A DNA stretch of 64,000 nucleotides from NCBI RefSeq assembly GCF_900113135.1, contig NZ_FOOH01000001.1:62001-126000 (forward strand), written 5' to 3'. The notes under the pieces are model-generated. The model was not told the DNA's origin. It saw only the letters and a program-made list of their open reading frames with translations, and made no database searches. Source of the stretch: Salegentibacter agarivorans. Lineage in GTDB: Bacteria; Bacteroidota; Bacteroidia; Flavobacteriales; Flavobacteriaceae. Each line of letters opens with the position of its first letter. The stretch's first letter is position 1. Below are positions 24,475 to 32,674 of this stretch, in pieces. A program made the position numbers and the translations under genes.

Positions 24475-25248
24475 TTAAACCGGTCTGATGTTTTTCACAA
24501 AATCGCCTATATTATTTTTCCCATTAGCATTAAGATGTTTGATAAATGCCGAACCAATAATAGCGCCTTTTGCATATTCCGTAGCCTGGTTGAAGGTCTC
24601 TTCGTCGCTAATTCCAAAGCCTACAATTTGCGGATTTTGAAGTTTCATTGCTGAAATTCTTTTAAAATAATCTCTGGTTTCCTCACTAAATCCGGAAGTA
24701 GAACCCGTAACACTCGCAGTACTTACCATATAGATAAATCCGTTAGAAACAGAATCAATAAACCGAATACGCTCTTCAGAAGTTTGCGGCGTGATCAGGA
24801 AAATATTCTGAAGCCCGTTTTCTTCAAAAATCGACTTGTATTCTTCATTATACACATCAACGGGTAGATCCGGAATTATAAGTCCGTCAATTCCGGTTTC
24901 AGCGCATTTTTTGCAGAATTTCTCTACACCATACTGAAGAATTGGATTAAAATATCCCATAATAACCAGTGGAATTTCAACAGAGTCCATAATTCCTTTA
25001 AGCTGTTCAAAGAGTCTATTGGTAGTCATTCCGCTTTTCAGCGCCTTGGTAGAACTCTCCTGAATAGTTGGGCCATCGGCCAGGGGATCGCTAAAAGGCA
25101 AACCGATTTCAATAAAATCCACCCCGTTCTTTTCTAAATCCTGAATAATGGAAACTGTATCTTCGAGTTCAGGATAACCGGCGGTAAAATAGATAGAAAG
25201 CATCTTTTGCTCTTCCTGAAGTTTTTTATTTATTCTGTTCATTTTCAA
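24475..25248 (-). CDS. trpA: tryptophan synthase alpha subunit
   Basis: It cleaves indole-3-glycerol phosphate to indole and glyceraldehyde 3-phosphate, and indole is channelled to TrpB. It has 257 residues in a TIM barrel. The catalytic acids are Glu47 (FIEIGLPFSDPLADGP) and Asp58 in the same block. The phosphate-binding VGFGIS and the flexible loop region STASVTGST are present. It is the last gene of the trp operon; the 247-base spacer to trpB is made of repeats. Confidence 0.97.
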   Translation of the reverse strand: MKMNRINKKLQEEQKMLSIYFTAGYPELEDTVSIIQDLEKNGVDFIEIGLPFSDPLADGPTIQESSTKALKSGMTTNRLFEQLKGIMDSVEIPLVIMGYFNPILQYGVEKFCKKCAETGIDGLIIPDLPVDVYNEEYKSIFEENGLQNIFLITPQTSEERIRFIDSVSNGFIYMVSTASVTGSTSGFSEETRDYFKRISAMKLQNPQIVGFGISDEETFNQATEYAKGAIIGSAFIKHLNANGKNNIGDFVKNIRPV

Positions 25249-25261
25249 TATTCTTATAAAT

Positions 25262-25494
25262 CGTCATTCTGTCCCGAAACTTCGGGATATTTCAGAATCT
25301 AATTTGTTTTCAATTTTTTCGCCACGAATACACTAATATTTTTTATTCCTAAATTTTTAGCACTCGTAGCAATCTATATTACTGTATACGTCATTCTGAA
25401 TTCATTTCAGAATCTAAGTTGTTGTCTTATTTTCTTGCCACGAATACACTCATCCCTATTATGTCATTGCGAGGGCAGCGCCCGTGGCAATCTT
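25262..25494. repeat. mosaic of dispersed repeats in the trpB-trpA spacer
   Basis: The spacer contains a CGTCATTCTG...TTTCAGAATCTAA module (from 25262), two copies of GCCACGAATACACT (25321 and 25437), a second CGTCATTCTGAA...TTCAGAATCTAAG module (25389-25419) and a GTCATTGCGAG...GCAATCT module from 25463 that abuts the trpB stop. The modules are unequal and irregularly spaced. None codes for protein. Confidence 0.7.
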
Positions 25495-25495
25495 T

Positions 25496-26677
25496 TTACA
25501 AATCGAAATAATCAATATAGGTACTCAAATCTTTATCGCCACGACCCGAAAGATTGATTACTACTACATCATCTTCTTTAAATTTTCGGTTTTCAAAAAT
25601 CGCCAGGGCGTGAGAAGTCTCAATAGCAGGAATAATCCCTTCCAGTTTTGCCAGTTCCTGGCCGGCATTCATAGCCGCTTTATCGGTTATGGAAATAAAC
25701 TCTCCACGGCCACTTCTAAACAAATTGGCGTGCATTGGTCCCACACCCGGATAATCGAGGCCGGCAGAAATAGAATACGGCTCAGTAATTTGTCCGTCAT
25801 CGGTTTGCATCAGCAGCGTTTTACTGCCGTGAATAATACCTTCTTTTCCTAAAGCTGAGGTTGCAGCACTTTCACCGCTTTGTATACCTTTTCCGGCAGC
25901 TTCCACCGCAATAATCCCAACTTCCGGATTGTCTAAATAATGATAGTAAATTCCGGCTGCATTACTTCCTCCACCTACACAGGCCACTACATAATCAGGA
26001 TTTTCCCGATTTTCTTTTTCTTTCAGCTGAACTTTAATTTCCTCAGAAATCACCGCCTGAAATCTCGCTACCATATCGGGGTAGGGATGAGGCCCAACCA
26101 CGGAACCAATGATGTAATGAGTATCCAGCGGGTTGTTGATCCAGTCTCGAATCGCCTCGTTCGTGGCATCTTTTAAGGTTCGACTTCCCGATTTTGCCGG
26201 AACTACTTTGGCTCCAAGCATCTTCATTCTGGCCACGTTTGGCGCTTGTCGTTCAATATCAATTTCGCCCATATAGACAATACATTCAATGCCCATAAGC
26301 GCACAAACGGTAGCCGTAGCTACACCGTGCTGGCCAGCACCGGTTTCAGCGATTATGCGGTCTTTTCCAAGGCGTTTTGCCATTAAAATTTGTCCTACGG
26401 TGTTATTGACCTTATGCGCACCGGTATGGCATAGATCTTCCCGTTTCAGATAAATTTTTGTGCCGTATTTCTTACTGAAACGCTCTGCATAATAAAGCGG
26501 TGTTGGGCGCCCTACATAATCGTGCAACAAATCTTTAAACTCTTTCTGAAAAGATTCCTCTTTCATAATATCCAGGTATTGCGAACGCAACTCCTCTACA
26601 TTGGGATAGAGCATTTCGGGAATAAAAGCTCCGCCAAAATCGCCGTAATATCCTTTTTCGTTAGCCTGATAGCTCAT
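25496..26677 (-). CDS. trpB: tryptophan synthase beta subunit
   Basis: This PLP enzyme condenses indole with serine to tryptophan. It has 393 residues. The PLP lysine is Lys89 in HTGAHKVNN. The phosphate-binding glycine loop is GGGSNA, and the C-terminal [10 protein letters not shown] is conserved. The start [21 protein letters not shown] is typical. It is sixth in the trp operon, between trpF and trpA. Confidence 0.98.
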   Translation of the reverse strand: MSYQANEKGYYGDFGGAFIPEMLYPNVEELRSQYLDIMKEESFQKEFKDLLHDYVGRPTPLYYAERFSKKYGTKIYLKREDLCHTGAHKVNNTVGQILMAKRLGKDRIIAETGAGQHGVATATVCALMGIECIVYMGEIDIERQAPNVARMKMLGAKVVPAKSGSRTLKDATNEAIRDWINNPLDTHYIIGSVVGPHPYPDMVARFQAVISEEIKVQLKEKENRENPDYVVACVGGGSNAAGIYYHYLDNPEVGIIAVEAAGKGIQSGESAATSALGKEGIIHGSKTLLMQTDDGQITEPYSISAGLDYPGVGPMHANLFRSGRGEFISITDKAAMNAGQELAKLEGIIPAIETSHALAIFENRKFKEDDVVVINLSGRGDKDLSTYIDYFDL

Positions 26678-26724
26678 TTTTATTTTTTTTATTTGAGTGC
26701 TTCGAATGCACTAATTTCTATCTA

Positions 26725-26808
26725 GTTATTGCGAGGGCAGCGCCCGTGGCAATCTTTATAATTTTAAACAATAGATTGCTTCTCCCCATCGGGATTGCAA
26801 TGACGTAG
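26725..26808. repeat. complete GTCATTGCGAG-family inverted element in the trpF-trpB spacer
   Basis: GTTATTGCGAGGGCAGCG...GGCAATCTT (26725-26756) faces AGATTGCTTCTCC...GCAATGACG (26773-26806). The two halves are about 32-36 bases and separated by an A/T-rich core, which would fold into one long hairpin in the trp mRNA. Confidence 0.7.
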
Positions 26809-26814
26809 TTATTA

Positions 26815-27462
26815 TTAAAACCGCTTTTTAAATTCTTTTAATTTTTCAACATTCTTAAAACCAGCTTTCTCTTCAAATTTACTATTTACATCTATGGCGT
26901 ACAGCAAATTTTCTTTACCATTTTCTACAAAATAGGCTTTAAGCTCTTGAATTGCTTCAACTTCTTCCGGTCCAATTCCTCCACTTAAAAAAAAAGGTTT
27001 TGTTGAAGGATAATCTTTTAAAACCTCCCAATTAAAAGTAATTCCGTTTCCGCCTTTATTTTTCCCTTTAGTATCAAAAAGGAAATAATCTACAACAGTT
27101 TCATATTCCTTTAAACGCTCAAAATCGAAATCGTCTTTAATAGAAAACACCTTTATAAATTCCACTTCAGTTTCGATCAAAAGCGTTTTTAGTTCAGCGC
27201 AAAAAGCAGCGCTTTCCTCACCGTGTAACTGAATAGCATTTAGATCATGCTCTTTAATTCTCTCAAGGATAATATTGATCTCTTCATCAACAAAAATGCC
27301 GGTTTTTTTAACTGCTGAAGGAATTTTAGGCATCTTAGCCTCGAAATACCTGGGAGTTTTTTCGTAAAAAATAAACCCCATATAATCAGGCTGAAGTTTT
27401 GCAACTTCGCTGATGTTTTCGGGATGCTTCATCCCACATATTTTGAGTTTTATGTTTTTCAT
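26815..27462 (-). CDS. trpF: phosphoribosylanthranilate isomerase
   Basis: It carries out the Amadori rearrangement of phosphoribosylanthranilate, the third step of the tryptophan branch. It is a TIM barrel with the catalytic cysteine in KICGMK at the N-terminus and the aspartate in IFVDE. FLSGGIGPE and YAIDVNSKFE form the phosphate-binding end. I take the ATG at 27462 (MKNIKLKICGMK), which places the cysteine motif at the usual distance; the frame extends eight codons further to 27486. It is fifth in the operon, unfused to trpC. Confidence 0.93.
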   Translation of the reverse strand: MKNIKLKICGMKHPENISEVAKLQPDYMGFIFYEKTPRYFEAKMPKIPSAVKKTGIFVDEEINIILERIKEHDLNAIQLHGEESAAFCAELKTLLIETEVEFIKVFSIKDDFDFERLKEYETVVDYFLFDTKGKNKGGNGITFNWEVLKDYPSTKPFFLSGGIGPEEVEAIQELKAYFVENGKENLLYAIDVNSKFEEKAGFKNVEKLKEFKKRF

Positions 27463-27517
27463 TTTTAGCGTTCTTTTATTCTCCACCTTAGCTTCGGAAT
27501 TACTGAAAGTCTATTAA

Positions 27518-27621
27518 ACGTCATCCTGAATTTATTTCAGGATCTAAGTTATTGATAATCCAAATTTGTTAGAATCCCGAAGTAAATTCGGGATAAAGTC
27601 TGAAACAAGTTCAGCTTGACG
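27518..27621. repeat. complete GTCATCCTGAA-family element in the trpC-trpF spacer
   Basis: CGTCATCCTGAATTTATTTC followed by AGGATCTAAG opens the element, and GTCTGAAACAAGTTCAGCTTGACG closes it. An inserted CCCGAAGTAAATTCGGG hairpin lies between. Start and end are imperfect inverted repeats (CGTCA...TGACG). It fills most of the spacer. Confidence 0.7.
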
Positions 27622-27654
27622 AAAACCAGACTTTAGGATAGCCCAACTATTTTA

Positions 27655-28440
27655 TTATTTGCTCAATTCTCTCACAAACTCAGCCGCAGCTTTTCCCGGA
27701 TCATCAGTTTTCATAAAATTCTCACCGATCAAAAATCCTTTGTAAGCAAATTCCTGCAAATCTTTGATTGCGTCAACTGAGCTAATTCCGCTTTCAGAAA
27801 CTTTTACAAAATCATCGGGGATCTTTTCTGAAAGCTTTTTGCTAATATCGGTAGATACTTCAAAAGTCTTTAAATTCCTATTATTTACACCCAACATATC
27901 TAAACTAGGCATAATAGACTTTTGCAATTCTTCTTCGTTATGCACTTCCAGCAATACTTCCAGACCTATACTTTTTGCAAATTCTGAAAGTCTTTTAATT
28001 TCTTCCCGTTCCAGCACCGCAGCGATAAGTAAAATCACATCGGCACCGTGAGCTCTGGCTTCCAAAAGTTGATATTCATCAATAATAAATTCCTTTCGCA
28101 ATAAAGGCATTTTAACCGCCGCACGGGCATAAAGCAAATCGTCTAAAGATCCGCCAAAATATTTGCCATCGGTTAATACAGACATTCCGGAAATTCCTGC
28201 ATCTTCATAGCCTTTAGCTACATCTTCAACATTCAGATCCTGATTAATTACCGATTTTGAAGGGGAACGTCTTTTATGTTCAGCAATAATCCCGGTTTTA
28301 CTGGTTCTTAATTTTTCTGCCAGAGAAATTGTTTCGCGCTCAAAAAGCGCCGATTGTTCCAATTGTGACACGGGAACTACCAGTTTTTTTAAGACCAGTT
28401 CTTTATGTTTGTCGGCAATTATTCTATCTAGAATGTTCAT
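27655..28440 (-). CDS. trpC: indole-3-glycerol-phosphate synthase
   Basis: It closes the indole ring from CdRP. It has 261 residues in a TIM barrel. Conserved blocks are IIAEHKRRSPSKSVI (catalytic Lys), LLRKEFIIDEYQL, VLLEVHNEEEL and LGVNNRNLKTFEVS, ending with VSESGISS. It is a free-standing enzyme, not fused to trpF. It is fourth in the operon. Confidence 0.97.
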   Translation of the reverse strand: MNILDRIIADKHKELVLKKLVVPVSQLEQSALFERETISLAEKLRTSKTGIIAEHKRRSPSKSVINQDLNVEDVAKGYEDAGISGMSVLTDGKYFGGSLDDLLYARAAVKMPLLRKEFIIDEYQLLEARAHGADVILLIAAVLEREEIKRLSEFAKSIGLEVLLEVHNEEELQKSIMPSLDMLGVNNRNLKTFEVSTDISKKLSEKIPDDFVKVSESGISSVDAIKDLQEFAYKGFLIGENFMKTDDPGKAAAEFVRELSK

Positions 28441-28473
28441 TTTTATAATCTTTGTTCTATAAAGTTTTTTAAT

Positions 28474-28556
28474 ACGTCATCCTGAACTCGTTTCAGGATC
28501 TAAGTTGATTAATAATCAAAACATGTTAGAAGCTGAAACAAGTTCAGCTTGACGGT
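28474..28556. repeat. complete GTCATCCTGAA-family element in the trpD-trpC spacer
   Basis: CGTCATCCTGAACTCG with TTTCAGGATCTAAG opens it, and TTAGAAGCTGAAACAAG with TTCAGCTTGACG closes it, about 83 bases in all. This is the cleanest copy in the window and can serve as the family type together with the copy at 45963. Confidence 0.72.
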
Positions 28557-28592
28557 CGTAAGACTTTCTACCTCTTTTTAATGCTAACTTCT

Positions 28593-28690
28593 TTACTCGA
28601 TAATCGAGATTGAATGCTCTAAGGCTTACGTCGAAATCAAATTATATTTTTCAATAATAATGCTTCGTGAGCTTGCTCCGAAGTATTTTA
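28593..28690. repeat. GCTTGCTCCGA-family element next to trpD
   Basis: TACTCGATAATCGAGATTG...TGCTTCGTGAGCTTGCTCCGAAGTA aligns over about 100 bases with the loop sequence at 34921-35012 behind the rhodanese gene. It abuts and slightly overlaps the trpD stop codon. Confidence 0.65.
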
Positions 28691-29695
28691 ATTGCTCAAT
28701 TCCTGTAACTTCTCCAATACTTTTAAAGCTTTCCCTGAATTTATAGATTCCCGGGCGGTTTCAAAACCTTCTTTAACACTAATTTGTTTAGCAGTTGCGA
28801 TTGCCATTCCGGCGTTAGCGCAAACCACGTTATTTTGGGCCTGGGTACCTTTTCCTTTTAATATATTCACGAAAATTTCTGCAGAACTTTCAATGGAACC
28901 GCCACCGGCAATTTCTTCCTGATTTAAGGTTTCTACCCCAAAATCTTCCGGACTCAGCATTCCTTCAGAATTATTGGAAATTGTTTTGGTATTTCCGGTA
29001 AGGGAAATTTCATCATAACCATCTAAAGCATGCAAAATAGTGAAATTCTTATCGGTGTTTTGATATAGGTAACCATACATTCTGGCTAGTTCCAGGTTAA
29101 AAACTCCTACAAGCTGATTTTGCGGAAAAGCAGGATTTACCATTGGCCCAAGCATATTGAAAAAAGTCTTTACCGCAAGCGACTTCCTGATTGGCGCCAC
29201 GTTTTTCATCGCTGGGTGGAATAGGGGAGCGTGTAACACACATATCCCGGCTTCGGCGATACATTTTTCAAGAAATCCGGCATCATTACTAAATTTAATT
29301 CCCAGGCTTTCCATAACATTAGAACTACCACTTACCGAAGAAACTCCGTAGTTTCCGTGTTTTGCCACATTTACTCCCGCTCCTGCCGTTACAAAAGAGG
29401 AAGTGGTAGAAATATTAAATGTATTTTTCCCATCACCACCGGTTCCGCACAGATCTATCGGGTTATAGTCACTTAAATCTATGGCTACACAAAGTTCTAA
29501 AAGCGCATCCCGAAATCCCTCCAGTTCTTCTATAGTAATGCTTCGCATCATATAAACCGTGAGAAATGCAGCGATCTGACTTTCGTTATATTCTCCATTA
29601 GAAATACTGAAAAGCGCCTGCTTCGCTTCATCTTTGGAGATGGTTTCGTGATTAATTAACCTGTTTAGTAGTTCTTTCATATCTAATTTTGTCAT
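28688..29695 (-). CDS. trpD: anthranilate phosphoribosyltransferase
   Basis: It joins anthranilate to PRPP. It has 335 residues. The PRPP-binding glycine loop is DLCGTGGDGKNTFNISTTSS, followed by KHGNYGVSSVSGSSN (the KHGN site). The first ATG (MTKLDMKELLNRLINHE) is used; a start five codons later is possible. It is not fused to trpG. It is third in the operon. Confidence 0.96.
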   Translation of the reverse strand: MTKLDMKELLNRLINHETISKDEAKQALFSISNGEYNESQIAAFLTVYMMRSITIEELEGFRDALLELCVAIDLSDYNPIDLCGTGGDGKNTFNISTTSSFVTAGAGVNVAKHGNYGVSSVSGSSNVMESLGIKFSNDAGFLEKCIAEAGICVLHAPLFHPAMKNVAPIRKSLAVKTFFNMLGPMVNPAFPQNQLVGVFNLELARMYGYLYQNTDKNFTILHALDGYDEISLTGNTKTISNNSEGMLSPEDFGVETLNQEEIAGGGSIESSAEIFVNILKGKGTQAQNNVVCANAGMAIATAKQISVKEGFETARESINSGKALKVLEKLQELSN

Positions 29696-29759
29696 TCCCG
29701 TAAAAACGGGAATCTGTTTAATTGGAATTTGTAACTCCCGCGAAAGCGGGAGTCTTCTT
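29691..29759. repeat. GTCATTCCCG hairpin repeats in the trpG-trpD spacer
   Basis: CCCGTAAAAACGGGAATCT and CTCCCGCGAAAGCGGGAGTCT are two short hairpins of the same repeat type in tandem. They reach into the first codons of trpD on the left side. Confidence 0.6.
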
Positions 29760-29805
29760 AAGCATTACTATCACTTCTTAGAGATTTCCGCCTGCTCGGA
29801 AATGC

Positions 29806-30372
29806 CTATGATTCTACCCAATTCTGAATCATTTTTTTTCCATCTGGAGTCAATACCGATTCTGGGTGAAACTGCACTCCACGCACATCAAACTCACGGT
29901 GACGAAGGGACATGATTTGTCCTTTTTCATCGTAGGAAGTTGCTTCCAGGGAATCGGGAAGCTCTTTTAAAACTACCCAGGAATGGTAACGGCCTACGTT
30001 CATTCTTTTTGGAAGATCTTTAAAAAGTGGTTCATCGTCTACACAAAGATCCATCGTGGTAGCAATGCCGTGATAAACCGATTCCAGATTGCCCAACGTC
30101 CCGCCAAAAACTTCGCCTATGGCTTGTTGCCCGAGGCACACACCTAAAATGCTTTTAGTTGAAGCATATTTTTCTATAATTGGTTTTAATAATCCGGCTT
30201 CACTTGGAATTCCCGGGCCGGGAGAAAGCAGGATCTTATCATATTCCTCCACGTCTTCCAGCTCTAACTGGTCGTTTCTTATTACGGTGACCTCGCAATC
30301 TAATTCTTCTAAATAATGTACAAGGTTGTACACAAAAGAATCGTAATTATCTATAACTAATATTTTTTTCAT
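29806..30372 (-). CDS. trpG: anthranilate synthase glutaminase subunit
   Basis: This class I glutamine amidotransferase supplies ammonia to TrpE. It has 188 residues. The catalytic triad is Cys79 (GVCLGQQAIGE), His169 and Glu171 (VQFHPES). The oxyanion motif LSPGPGIPSEAG is at 49-60. Whether it also serves folate synthesis (PabA function) is not visible here. It follows trpE by 33 bases, the only trp spacer apart from the leader without a repeat. Confidence 0.96.
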   Translation of the reverse strand: MKKILVIDNYDSFVYNLVHYLEELDCEVTVIRNDQLELEDVEEYDKILLSPGPGIPSEAGLLKPIIEKYASTKSILGVCLGQQAIGEVFGGTLGNLESVYHGIATTMDLCVDDEPLFKDLPKRMNVGRYHSWVVLKELPDSLEATSYDEKGQIMSLRHREFDVRGVQFHPESVLTPDGKKMIQNWVES

Positions 30373-30405
30373 TCTACCTGGTGTAAAATTCTATTTTTAA
30401 TTCCT

Positions 30406-31800
30406 TTATATATCTTCAGCGATATCCAATGCCTTGGTTAATGCCCCTAGTTTATTGTAAACCTCCTGTAATTCGTTTTCTTCTACAGACTCTGAAACCA
30501 CGCCTGCGCCGGCTTGATAATGCAATTGGTGATCTTTACTTACAAAAGATCTAATAATAATCGCGTGGTTAAAATTTCCGTGGAAATCCATAAAGCCAAT
30601 AGCACCTCCATAGGCATCACGATTTACATTTTCGTATATCTCTATGAGTTTCATCGCGCTATGTTTTGGGGCACCGCTTAAAGTTCCCGCCGGGAAAGTA
30701 TCGGCTACCACCTGCATTGTAGGCGTTTTAGGGTCTTTGGTGCCGGTTACTTTGCTTACCAAATGTATGACGTGAGAGAAAAACTGAATTTCTCTATATT
30801 TTTCAACCTTCACATTACTTCCGTGTCGGCTTAAGTCGTTACGAGCCAGATCAACCAACATCACGTGTTCAGCATTTTCTTTTTCGTCGGCGGCTAGTTT
30901 TTTGGCTAGTTCAGCGTCTTCTTCATCGTTTCCGGTACGTTTAAAAGTTCCGGCTATAGGATGGATTTCTGCCTGCCCATCCTGAACAACCAATTGTGCT
31001 TCAGGGGAACTTCCGAAGATTTTAAAGTTTCCATAATCAAAATAGAAAAGGTAGGGTGAAGGGTTTACGCTACGTAAAGCCCGATAAACATTAAATTCAT
31101 CTCCCTTAAACTTCTGAGAAAACCTACGCGACAGTACAATTTGAAAAACGTCACCACGATAGCAGTGCTTTTTTCCCAGTCGTACATTTTCCCTGAATTC
31201 TTCGTCTGTAAGGTTTGAAATTGGTTCCTGCTGACGTTCAAAATTATAAGTCGCGAAATTTTTGACTTTTATCAGTTGCTCGATTTCAGCGATCTTTGAA
31301 TCGGTATCGTAACTGTGATCAAAAATATAAGCTTCATTATTAAAATGATTTATAGCGATAATATTTTGATAAACTGCGTAATAAATATCCGGAAGTTTAA
31401 GATCACCATTTCGCTTTTTAATCTCTAAATCTTCAAAATACCGAACTCCATCATAAGCGATATAGCCAAAAAGACCGTTGTTGATAAATTTAAAATCAGA
31501 ATCTTCAGTTTCGAATTGCTTTGAAAATTCCTGGATTTGTTGCGGTACGTTAACTCCAGGAGTGATCTCTGTTACTTTTTTGCTTCCGTCAGGAAAAACT
31601 TCGGTAATCACTTCGTTTTGAATCTTAATAGAAGCGATAGGATTGCAGCATATATACGAGAAACTATTATCGTTGGCATGATAGTCACTACTTTCCAGTA
31701 GGAGACTGTTAGGATATTTGTCCCGAACTTTTAAATAAACACTTACCGGTGTAATGGTATCGGCAAGAAGTTTTTTATAGGTGGTCTTTAGTTGATACAT
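30406..31800 (-). CDS. trpE: anthranilate synthase component I
   Basis: It makes anthranilate from chorismate with TrpG-derived ammonia; the committed step and the usual point of feedback inhibition by tryptophan. It has 464 residues. The N-terminal regulatory part contains LLLESSDYHANDNSFSYIC, where the LLES element binds tryptophan in relatives. The catalytic domain has RRFSQKFKGDEFNVYRALR, IAGTFKRTG, DLARNDLSRHG and the final GAGVVSESVEENELQEVYNK. It is first in the operon, 120 bases after the leader peptide. Confidence 0.97.
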   Translation of the reverse strand: MYQLKTTYKKLLADTITPVSVYLKVRDKYPNSLLLESSDYHANDNSFSYICCNPIASIKIQNEVITEVFPDGSKKVTEITPGVNVPQQIQEFSKQFETEDSDFKFINNGLFGYIAYDGVRYFEDLEIKKRNGDLKLPDIYYAVYQNIIAINHFNNEAYIFDHSYDTDSKIAEIEQLIKVKNFATYNFERQQEPISNLTDEEFRENVRLGKKHCYRGDVFQIVLSRRFSQKFKGDEFNVYRALRSVNPSPYLFYFDYGNFKIFGSSPEAQLVVQDGQAEIHPIAGTFKRTGNDEEDAELAKKLAADEKENAEHVMLVDLARNDLSRHGSNVKVEKYREIQFFSHVIHLVSKVTGTKDPKTPTMQVVADTFPAGTLSGAPKHSAMKLIEIYENVNRDAYGGAIGFMDFHGNFNHAIIIRSFVSKDHQLHYQAGAGVVSESVEENELQEVYNKLGALTKALDIAEDI

Positions 31801-31862
31801 AAATTATTTATTTCTGTCGCTCCCGTTAAGGCGGAGGTTAATTTTCAAATTTCTTATATAAA

Positions 31863-31890
31863 AAAAGGCTTGTCGTGAGACAAGCCTTTT
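31863..31890 (-). terminator. trp attenuator terminator
   Basis: AAAAGGCTTGTC and GACAAGCCTTTT form a 12-bp stem with a GTGA/TCAC loop and end in a T-run on the minus strand. It lies 29 bases after the leader stop and 62 bases before the trpE ATG. The segment 31872-31878 (loop plus part of one arm) is complementary to 31920-31926 at the end of the leader peptide gene, so a competing antiterminator pairing is possible. Confidence 0.88.
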
Positions 31891-31919
31891 GTATGAGATT
31901 ATACTATAGCGATGTTACT

Positions 31920-31976
31920 TCACGACGTTTGACGTAAATTTTTCCACCACCAGGTATTTGTTGTAATTGTTTTCAT
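31920..31976 (-). CDS. trpL: trp operon leader peptide with three consecutive Trp codons
   Basis: ATG at 31976 to TGA at 31920 encodes 18 residues, MKTITTNTWWWKNLRQTS. Three adjacent TGG codons (31944-31952) are the hallmark of a tryptophan-sensing leader. The last codons contain GTCGTGA, which can pair with TCACGAC in the downstream terminator. If the ribosome stalls on the Trp codons when charged tRNA-Trp is low, that segment is free to form the antiterminator and the operon is read. If translation finishes, the ribosome covers it and the terminator forms. The peptide itself needs no function. Confidence 0.9.
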   Translation of the reverse strand: MKTITTNTWWWKNLRQTS

Positions 31977-32014
31977 AAAATATAATAAATGCCAATTATT
32001 GGCTTTCATTGCTT

Positions 32015-32044
32015 CAAAGATAGAAAGCTCTTTTAAATAAACAA
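32015..32044 (-). promoter_or_regulatory. trp operon promoter
   Basis: On the minus strand TTG (32044-32042), a spacer of exactly 19 bases, and TATCTTTG (32022-32015) match the flavobacterial consensus TTG-N19-TAnnTTTG fully. It is the best promoter match I found in the window. The leader ATG follows 38 bases later. Confidence 0.85.
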
Positions 32045-32064
32045 GGAGATTTTATAAAAAGAAA

Positions 32065-32095
32065 AGCCGGAAAAGTAAATTTAACTTTTCCGGCT
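32065..32095 (-). terminator. terminator of the MarR-YceI operon
   Basis: AGCCGGAAAAGT (32065-32076) and ACTTTTCCGGCT (32084-32095) form a 12-bp stem with a 7-nt loop, 21 bases past the YceI stop and followed on the minus strand by TTTTCTTTTT. It also insulates the trp promoter that follows. Confidence 0.85.
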
Positions 32096-32115
32096 GGAAT
32101 TGTGCAATCTAATTA

Positions 32116-32616
32116 TTAGAATTTCAACTCAATATTTAAATCGAAATTATCGTAAATCGTTTGATCTCCAAGTCCGCTAAAAAAGCTACCGGAATTGTAT
32201 TTCACATTGTATTTAGAACGGTCTATACTCAATTTAGTAGTCGCAGTATTTCCGTTTTTATCCAAATCGAAAGTTACCGGATGGGTGTTTTCTTTAATAG
32301 TAAGATCTCCAACCACACCATATGTGCCATCGTCTTTTTTAGCTACGCTGGTAATTACCAGTTTTGATGTTGGATGATTATCTACTCCAAAGAAATCATC
32401 TGAATTTAAGTGACCTTCCAAACCTGCTTTATCGTCTCCTTTAAGATCGGTTACGGTAATTGTGGTCATATCCATTACAAATTCACCTCCTGTAATTTCG
32501 TCATTTTCCAATGTTAATTTACCTTCTTTAAGATCTATAGTTCCTGAGTGTGATCCTAAAACTTTTTTTCCTTTCCAGGCGATATTACTAGCCTGGGTAT
32601 TGATTTGTTTTTCCAT
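32116..32616 (-). CDS. YceI family protein without signal peptide
   Basis: A 166-residue protein of the YceI lipocalin-like beta-barrel family, which binds isoprenoid lipids such as quinones in solved members. Conserved blocks are IAWKGKKVLGSHSGTIDLKEGKL, TDLKGDDKAGLEGHLNSDDFFGVDNHPTSKLVITSV, and SIDRSKYNVKYNSGSFF near the end. It starts at MEKQINTQ with no export signal, so unlike its neighbour it should be cytoplasmic. The two are close paralogues separated by 58 bases. Confidence 0.88.
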   Translation of the reverse strand: MEKQINTQASNIAWKGKKVLGSHSGTIDLKEGKLTLENDEITGGEFVMDMTTITVTDLKGDDKAGLEGHLNSDDFFGVDNHPTSKLVITSVAKKDDGTYGVVGDLTIKENTHPVTFDLDKNGNTATTKLSIDRSKYNVKYNSGSFFSGLGDQTIYDNFDLNIELKF

Positions 32617-32674
32617 AATAATTATTAATTTTTCTTTTTCAATTTTCTTTATAGCAATTAATTTCCCTTTAGAA

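Noticed and set aside
24196-24654. Plus-strand 152-codon frame
   Set aside because: It is antisense to trpA, the 47-codon gene and the start of THX, and its translation is rich in hydrophobic Phe/Ile runs that reflect the complementary Lys/Asn codons.
25262-25494. CRISPR-like array
   Set aside because: Repeats belong to several families, differ in length and spacing, and there are no cas genes.
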